NCBI GenBank assembly: GCA_900551225.1
Contig: URUZ01000052.1
Span: forward strand, 1-18,610
DNA from: an uncultured Clostridium sp.
GTDB taxonomy: Bacteria; Bacillota; Clostridia; Lachnospirales; Lachnospiraceae
Reading direction: 5' to 3'
DNA: 18,610 nt
Below the pieces are notes generated by a model that saw only the letters and a program-made list of their open reading frames with translations, searched no databases and had not been told where the DNA came from. Both the position numbers and the translations under genes were made by a program. How positions within the stretch are numbered: position 1 is the first letter of the stretch; every line of letters starts with the position of its first letter. Below are positions 15,501-18,610 of the stretch, in pieces.

Positions 15501-18500
15501 ACCGACACATCCTCCCTCCAGACAGTGGGTTCCGCCTGGCCGCTCTTCCACAGCTTCCACTGGGACTTTACCGGCGCCTCATCCTTCGTATAGGCTGGTA
15601 CCGGAATCACAACAATTGGCGGCTGTTCTCCCCTGTACCAGGTGTTCCCGGACAGGTCCTGGCTGGCTGCGCTTCCCCTTACCGATACCACTGGGGCAGC
15701 GGGCTGTTTGGTATCTCTCCTGACGACAATCTGACCGCTGACTGTGGCCGCTGTATTACCCACGGCATCTTTGGCCCTCAGAACCACCCTGTCATGGCAG
15801 CCGTCCCTGTTCACTGTGAAGCTGCCGGTATAGTCCCACCAGCTGCTGCCTCCGTCCAGAGAATATTCTGTCCCAGCCACTCCGCTGGTCTCATCACTGA
15901 TAAATGGGGTGACCGTGATATCCCGGCTGGTCCAGTCTGTCCCAGGGCTGATCACGGTTTTCTCCAAGCTGATCAGCGGTGTGGTGCGGTCAATCCACAG
16001 GGAGACCACCTTGGCCTGGCTGTTGCCGGCATTGTCTGCTGTTGTGATACGGATCTGATACTTTCCGTCATCCAGATCCGGCAGAGAGATGGTAAATGAT
16101 CCGTCTGTCCCACATTTGATCTCAAAAGGATAACCGTACTTTATGGTGCCGCTGCTCTCTGTTCTGCCCACCTCATATGTTACATATCTGTCCTTCAGTC
16201 CGGCCAGATCGTCCACAATTTTCCCTTTAATCACCGGCACCTTCACATCTGTCCAGCCGTTTATGGGCGGCTGGCTGGTAATAACCAGAGTCGGCGCCTG
16301 GGTGTCATATATCAGGCCATCGGTATGGATATAGCTTCGGTTGCCCGCCCGGTCCCGGATCTCCACATAAACTATGCCCCGTTTGGAAGAATCAAACCCA
16401 AAATCAAATTCCGTACCCACAGTCCACTGGTCCGCGGGCCTCGCTTTCAGCTGTTCTACGGTCAGCAGCTCATCGGTAATCAGATACCGCACTCCGGTCT
16501 CTGTGATATTATCATCATTATCCATGGGCACTCCGCTTAAGTCATCGGAGCCAAAGATAGTGATGGGCACCTTTTTGTTGTAATAATAACTGTAGTTCAC
16601 GCTGCCGCTGTAGCCGTTCCACGCATATCCCTCTGTCACTATACTTCCCCCCGGGGCCTGGGTATCCTGCTTGTATCGTATATTTTTTACATCGCTGATG
16701 GCTCCTGAGGATTTGTCCTGAAGGAAATATGTGACCCCTGTCTGAGAAAAATCCCCATCCCCGTACTGGATATATTCCTTCCACAGGTTGTCTGCGGCCA
16801 AGGAGTTGCTGGTGCTGATCAGATAGCCGCCCGGAGCGCAGATATATACCTGGCTCAGATACCAGTCCTCATCCCCATCGGCCGGCTTCTGGGCCAGCGT
16901 CCCATTTTTCATGACTTTCAGCACTGCTTCCGCCGTGATACTGGCGCTGGCGCTGATGGTCATATAGCCGCTTACAAATCCTGAAGCCTGGTCAAATGTA
17001 TAGTTCTTGTTGACCGCCGCACTGCTCAGCTTCAGCGGATTGGCAGTATCCATGATAATCTTGTACACACCCTGGGCAAAAACAGTGTGGTTCTCTCTGG
17101 TCAGCCCCCCGCTGAACACCGGGGCATAGCCGCTGACCGCTCCCTCCACCTGGTAGGTGAAAACAGGGTTAACCGCCCCTGCGCCCAGCTCCAGGTACTG
17201 GCTGTCCGCTTTCACCTTCAGAGCCAGTGGCCGGATCACGAATCCCGTGGTTCTGCTGCCCTTAAAATTCCCCTTGCCGGTAATGGTTACAGCTGCATTC
17301 CCCGCCTCCACATTTCCCGAGTAGGCGACCGTGTAATCTGTTTCCCTGGCCAGGGTCACTGTATCCGCCCCAATCTGAAAGGTAAGGGTCACCGGCGGCT
17401 CCTGCTTCAGCCCTGTGAATGTCACGGGATTAATGCCCAATATTTGGACAGCCGTCTGGTCAATGTTGGCGGGTGTGATCGTAAAACGCTCCTGGCGCAG
17501 GCCTCTGAAATTGCCCTTACCTGTGATAATCACCGTACCGGTCCCATTGCCAACCTCGATGTTGTTGCTGTATTCAACCGTATAATCTCTATCCTTGACC
17601 AGAGTGGCGCCGTTATAGGTCAGCGTCACTTCCGGTGTTTTGCCTGTACCGTTATATTCCGGCGCCGGTATGGGCGACAGCTTTACCCCGCTGTCCCCAA
17701 TCTGCCTGGGCACTATGGAGAATTCCGAAGAAATGCTGACAGGCACTCCGTTCTTCTCAAACAGATAATTACCGATGCCGGTGATAGTGATTCTGGCTGT
17801 GCCCTGATTTACATTCTGGGAATAGGAAACAGTATAATCAGAATCCCGCTTTAATGTGACTCCGTTTAGATATACCTTCGGATCCGGAGTCACCGCATTT
17901 CCTGTATAGGTCTGCTGGGGAATCACCTCAATGGTAGCCTTCTCAATTGATTGCCCCATCACACGGATAGGCCCGCTGACCGCCGTTGCCCCTATATAGT
18001 TGCTGCTCTCCTGCACATTGGCGCTGAGGCTGAAGGTCCCGGCACGGTCAGGGGTTACAGATACCGTGCCGTTGCTCATCTGCCGGATCGTTCCTGTATT
18101 CCCGACTATCTTCCAGTCCGATACGGTGGCATTGCCCGGATTGTTTGTTACTGTGGCCACAACGGATGATCCATAGGTAATGACATCCGCGGCATTGATG
18201 GCCGGTGAAATGCTGGCCCTGGTGATATCATATACGGTAGAGCCTGTGCCATAGGCCAGCTTGGAGGTATCCGCGGGCTTACTCATATCATATCCGCCGG
18301 TCACAAAGACAGTGGCCGTTCCCCGTTCAATGTTGTTCTGATACCTGGTGGTATAATGGGATTCAGCAATCGTGGTAGATCCATATTTGACAGTGGGCGC
18401 AGGTGTTATAGGGGCTCCGGTATAGCCATATGAACCGGAAACGGTCACTCTTGCAGCACTGTCCGTAAGGTCATATATGTTATTATAGCTCCCATCCCTG

Positions 18501-18610
18501 GGGAGTTTGCTGGTACCGTAGCCCGGCCCTATATCATTGCCATTTATTGCCACTGCACTGGTCAGCCGGAAAATCTGCCCCTTTTTGCCGCCCTCCTGTC
18601 CTCCGTTTCC
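9578..18610 (-). CDS. Giant Ig-repeat cell-surface protein, partial (N-terminus outside window)
   Basis: The frame is open to the window edge, so at least 3,010 residues are present and the signal peptide is missing. The GTG at 18553 has no ribosome site and is not a real start; residue numbers here count from it as 1. Residues 35-442 hold YTG/DYTV-type repeats and one MBG-like segment; 443-530 is another MBG-like domain. From about 533 to 2506 come about 18 Ig-like modules of 92-129 residues, joined by D-x-x-A-P linkers and carrying D-x-A-G-N motifs. Residues 2508-2625 resemble a Big_5 (SbsA-type) Ig domain. About 2630-2905 is unrecognised beta-rich sequence ending FRTDRFSQYILL. A transmembrane helix (2952-2971) and a basic tail RREKKRTRK follow: membrane-anchored, exported, no canonical LPXTG. 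The likely role is adhesion or surface scaffolding. It is upstream of an EAL phosphodiesterase gene. Confidence 0.9.
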   Translation of the reverse strand, partial: GNGGQEGGKKGQIFRLTSAVAINGNDIGPGYGTSKLPRDGSYNNIYDLTDSAARVTVSGSYGYTGAPITPAPTVKYGSTTIAESHYTTRYQNNIERGTATVFVTGGYDMSKPADTSKLAYGTGSTVYDITRASISPAINAADVITYGSSVVATVTNNPGNATVSDWKIVGNTGTIRQMSNGTVSVTPDRAGTFSLSANVQESSNYIGATAVSGPIRVMGQSIEKATIEVIPQQTYTGNAVTPDPKVYLNGVTLKRDSDYTVSYSQNVNQGTARITITGIGNYLFEKNGVPVSISSEFSIVPRQIGDSGVKLSPIPAPEYNGTGKTPEVTLTYNGATLVKDRDYTVEYSNNIEVGNGTGTVIITGKGNFRGLRQERFTITPANIDQTAVQILGINPVTFTGLKQEPPVTLTFQIGADTVTLARETDYTVAYSGNVEAGNAAVTITGKGNFKGSRTTGFVIRPLALKVKADSQYLELGAGAVNPVFTYQVEGAVSGYAPVFSGGLTRENHTVFAQGVYKIIMDTANPLKLSSAAVNKNYTFDQASGFVSGYMTISASASITAEAVLKVMKNGTLAQKPADGDEDWYLSQVYICAPGGYLISTSNSLAADNLWKEYIQYGDGDFSQTGVTYFLQDKSSGAISDVKNIRYKQDTQAPGGSIVTEGYAWNGYSGSVNYSYYYNKKVPITIFGSDDLSGVPMDNDDNITETGVRYLITDELLTVEQLKARPADQWTVGTEFDFGFDSSKRGIVYVEIRDRAGNRSYIHTDGLIYDTQAPTLVITSQPPINGWTDVKVPVIKGKIVDDLAGLKDRYVTYEVGRTESSGTIKYGYPFEIKCGTDGSFTISLPDLDDGKYQIRITTADNAGNSQAKVVSLWIDRTTPLISLEKTVISPGTDWTSRDITVTPFISDETSGVAGTEYSLDGGSSWWDYTGSFTVNRDGCHDRVVLRAKDAVGNTAATVSGQIVVRRDTKQPAAPVVSVRGSAASQDLSGNTWYRGEQPPIVVIPVPAYTKDEAPVKSQWKLWKSGQAEPTVWREDVSVNLESEGVWTLKYRSADQAGNMSAEQTEDIRWDKTAPFFDGSGGWTVEEINSSTAAAVINTVSFGMFYQNALKVTVHISDGSGSGLKSLTYSLDGQAPVAVNLATKEFTLPVGTRGVVTIEAEDGAGNKASTMILNADGSGNLAIENTPPTIRVTPQSNPNDNGWYKNDVVLSIEAYDEDSGLALIRGSVDKKNINYVLNGSEMTKTKDFDITLGEGMGMVYDLTVTDNAGSRSGVVLPAVEGINVDKTAPVAQAVLDVAYGDRAEYYKDPVTVKFAAYDNLSGLAAYSISTDKGVTWSDRKDWPAAGSHAPSLTLSDDGIYNIGFKVWDKAGNEGTTLELLAPKQSGAGTEEIANRIVLDRVAPEAPILEVVPGSGGALNDAGWYNGEEPVFTMKRPDGTVGGSAEESYWYVAPESSGIVPVDDRLEWNVKEGKITVPRDDWGKTIPVSDGTEAVVYGDPVEGAYDFYYFSRDGAGNESSLSKMQVRWDNQAPVVGDFAFSSESGSPLDGMLNFLKYGNYFTESVKVSMPVTDPVQKQKPSSPVIPVLASGVEKVTYSIGGAEPKEAVRQSDGTTYTFTIPQGTQGKITVSAEDVAGNIASTYVLGTDGSNEWGLESTLPEIGAVTASSSNAARDNQGHTWHTSPVDMTSVITDTGSGISRLETVQTNYLADGSVPVSRTEDIQIGSGSNAKRSTYTWQETSQGEGFPYHVKLTAFDNAGNNSEREEDFYIDLTKPQVEITLGEDPLYAYPAWCGSNVIQIEAEDNLSGVEFYSYTVDAGKNWSAYQNYQAAGNNRFTIPDGSYVDGDIGIRVWDVAGNCRDTLEDGIDLSFNTDTTAPVSGALTVTPAADGALCAEHGEEWYNGSNPPALSLSVETSDGTTAPCHYYWSLKPESEAAPDPADSSAWTKDSPQDLKLPGEGRYTLYWYVEDEAANNADKARILSQVLRYDNTAVSYQNPEVTFSKVNDGFMGRMGNFITSGNYFNEAVRITIYPQDTLSHPAQAYYSLDLGNSWRQMKAAGQMTDQERSFHFDLSADTDGTVQIWYYTTDRAGNREETKKLVGKNGSLEWMAEDQGPRIGQFITRETPNGAGWFNTTVHVSIPISDNRSGVAAATASCAVQSGGETVLDANDWSGENPVMADVSLSPFIETDGTGMVLTVQAADNSQNETAVSRTFSIDTIPPEITRMDGWPTAPVNRDVTVTFTAQDERSGMVPQNIRVVKDGTVNIPVVSSIVDANRVECSFETQENGTYEITITDIAGTSTTFVREETYIDKEKVTGQALEVLITPREPDGENQWYIVVPDIEIIPMKQNGASVLTTYYTLYKEGEPEPEGTLYLKTLGKGTTGAETAPPVQPAIPGDGRWNLHVWTDNEFGDRIEFKRLIKVDTENPVDLEITNLPVEKAFTQADEVWINMDKHVTARAQDQTSGIREWCYSIDGGESWNGWRDWSSFGSILIDRDVMTDDQILFKVKDESGRISQSRTATVLRDTDPPALYLALGDGENTTMDKDASLLFYTNEDVWQIPGNSGKIRVWDHESRSLYCEVQARASAVDVNRRNRTVEVKLPKALEPGTRYYVDVTPNFVTDQAGNVNGSCGGYGVWEFTAEGEKALDGVIRGYNVDIISGAPSREVVRNVKAAQSKNDPAAYSLIAYPKYTNPGGETVVRLRVEPIAEEGAVIHMEPEDGRVSVDDLGGNVFDVEIPADMARTRLLATADSAENGRSGKSVLTVAQSGVTAGAAGDLNPVIDEAEVVNSLWLGEELWDSAGRVRLQVHVARQEPDKEAAARHMLGGSLPSDVKVQNLDIGMTKQAWTGESAVEREPVDRLENTIHITMDLETAYRNYGNYVILRIHEDQASFLRPEILEGGTRVRFRTDRFSQYILLCSDSALIPEQRMTGIVTITTQAGQPDTGADGPGSATPATATDGGREDSGIYIPWWILVVSAILVTAAYIWYRREKKRTRKCQDALEERKHN
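9641..9700 (-). other. C-terminal transmembrane anchor of the giant protein
   Basis: Residues 2952-2971 (IPWWILVVSAILVTAAYIWY) form one hydrophobic helix followed by RREKKRTRK, which should stay in the cytoplasm. A low-complexity Gly/Ala/Thr/Asp linker (about 2924-2948) precedes it. This suggests direct membrane anchoring through the wall rather than sortase attachment. Confidence 0.85.
11036..11680 (-). repeat. Partial fourth Ig superrepeat (a and d-like modules)
   Basis: Residues 2292-2506. An a-type module (DKEKV linker, NQWYIVVPDIEI) is followed directly by a d-like module (DTENP linker, DQTSGIREWCYSIDGGESW). Types b and c are missing, as if deleted or never duplicated. The Big_5-like domain follows. 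Confidence 0.6.
11681..12997 (-). repeat. Four-module Ig superrepeat, copy 3
   Basis: Residues 1853-2291. Linkers: DTTAP (1853), DNTAV (1968), DQGP (2092), DTIPP (2197). Landmarks: a, EEWYNGSNPPALSL; b, ITSGNYFNEAVRI and GKNGSLEWMAE; c, AGWFNTTVHVSI; d, NRDVTVTFTAQDERSG. Module d is the most diverged. Confidence 0.7.
12998..14422 (-). repeat. Four-module Ig superrepeat, copy 2
   Basis: Residues 1378-1852. Linkers: DRVAP (1378), DNQAP (1507), TLPE (1636), DLTKP (1750). Landmarks match copy 1: a, AGWYNGEEPV; b, LKYGNYFTESVKV and GTDGSNEWGLE; c, HTWHTSPVDM; d, DNLSGVEFYSYTVDAGKNW. Module b carries an extra proline-rich insertion (about 1551-1566), which explains part of the greater length. Confidence 0.72.
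14423..15715 (-). repeat. Four-module Ig superrepeat, copy 1
   Basis: Residues 947-1377. Modules start at the linkers DTKQP (947), DKTAP (1050), NTPP (1164) and DKTAP (1264). Landmarks: module a has NTWYRGEQPP and a later RSADQAGN; module b has FYQNALKVTV and NADGSGNLAIE; module c has NGWYKNDVVLSI; module d has DNLSGLAAYSISTDKGVTW. The same order returns in copies 2 and 3. Confidence 0.72.
17228..18451 (-). repeat. Four YTG...DYTV...GTA.ITITG repeats in the giant protein
   Basis: Copies lie at 18278-18451, 17750-17944, 17474-17686 and 17228-17470. Shared pattern: Y-T/N-G, then P-x-V, then D-Y-T-V-x-Y-S-x-N, then G-T-A/V-x-I-T-G-x-G-N-F/Y (weaker in copy 1). A different MBG-like stretch lies between copies 1 and 2. 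Such repeats are common in secreted Firmicute proteins and probably form a beta-sandwich stalk. Confidence 0.75.

Noticed and set aside
18551..18553. GTG at 18553 as the start of the giant protein
   Set aside because: There is no ribosome site before it, the frame stays open to the window edge, and no signal peptide follows, although a large exported protein needs one.

Overview
The window looks like chromosomal DNA of a gut-type Firmicute, probably a Clostridia/Lachnospiraceae member. Supporting signs are strong GGAGG-type ribosome sites, consensus TTGACA/TATAAT promoters in AT-rich gaps between GC-richer genes, and protein families typical of that group: a MepA-like MATE pump, a cytidylate kinase-like protein, an NTF2-like/GGDEF/EAL protein and a giant Ig-repeat surface protein. 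The genus cannot be fixed from sequence alone. No rRNA, tRNA, CRISPR array, IS element or complete mobile element was found, and no stretch over 300 bases lacks a gene.

Region 1 (1-2260, minus strand): a MATE-family drug/cation exporter and a cytidylate kinase-like protein overlap by ATGA and form one unit. A consensus promoter starts 3 bases after the stop of the preceding gene. It drives a leader of about 195 nt holding a 5' hairpin with a U-run, a 17-codon leader peptide with a perfect ribosome site, and a strong intrinsic terminator just before the MATE ribosome site. The 5' arm of that terminator begins inside the last codons of the leader peptide. This is the layout of a ribosome-mediated (antibiotic-responsive) transcription attenuator and is the most interesting signal in the window.

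Region 2 (2264-6154): a CoA-disulfide reductase/NADH oxidase with a fused rhodanese domain (minus strand) is divergent from a D-cysteine desulfhydrase-family PLP enzyme followed by an AraC regulator (plus strand). A perfect GTAACC-A-GGTTAC palindrome touches the -35 boxes of both predicted divergent promoters, suggesting one regulator controls a small sulfur/thiol-redox module.

Region 3 (6155-7083, plus strand): a 79-residue protein of unknown function and a LacA/Maa-type hexapeptide acetyltransferase form a two-gene unit. It is preceded by an inverted repeat whose 3' arm lies between the ribosome site and the start codon.

Region 4 (7058-18610, minus strand): a giant cell-surface protein (at least 3,010 residues, its N-terminus outside the window), then an EAL phosphodiesterase with a degenerate GGDEF domain, then a tyrosine-recombinase-like protein that has lost its catalytic residues. 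They are packed with gaps of 16 bases and -4 bases, so they are probably one operon. The giant protein has YTG/DYTV-type repeats, about 18 Ig-like modules and a C-terminal membrane anchor. Its Ig-like modules form a higher-order four-module repeat (a-b-c-d, three times, then a partial copy). The operon suggests surface adhesion linked to c-di-GMP turnover.
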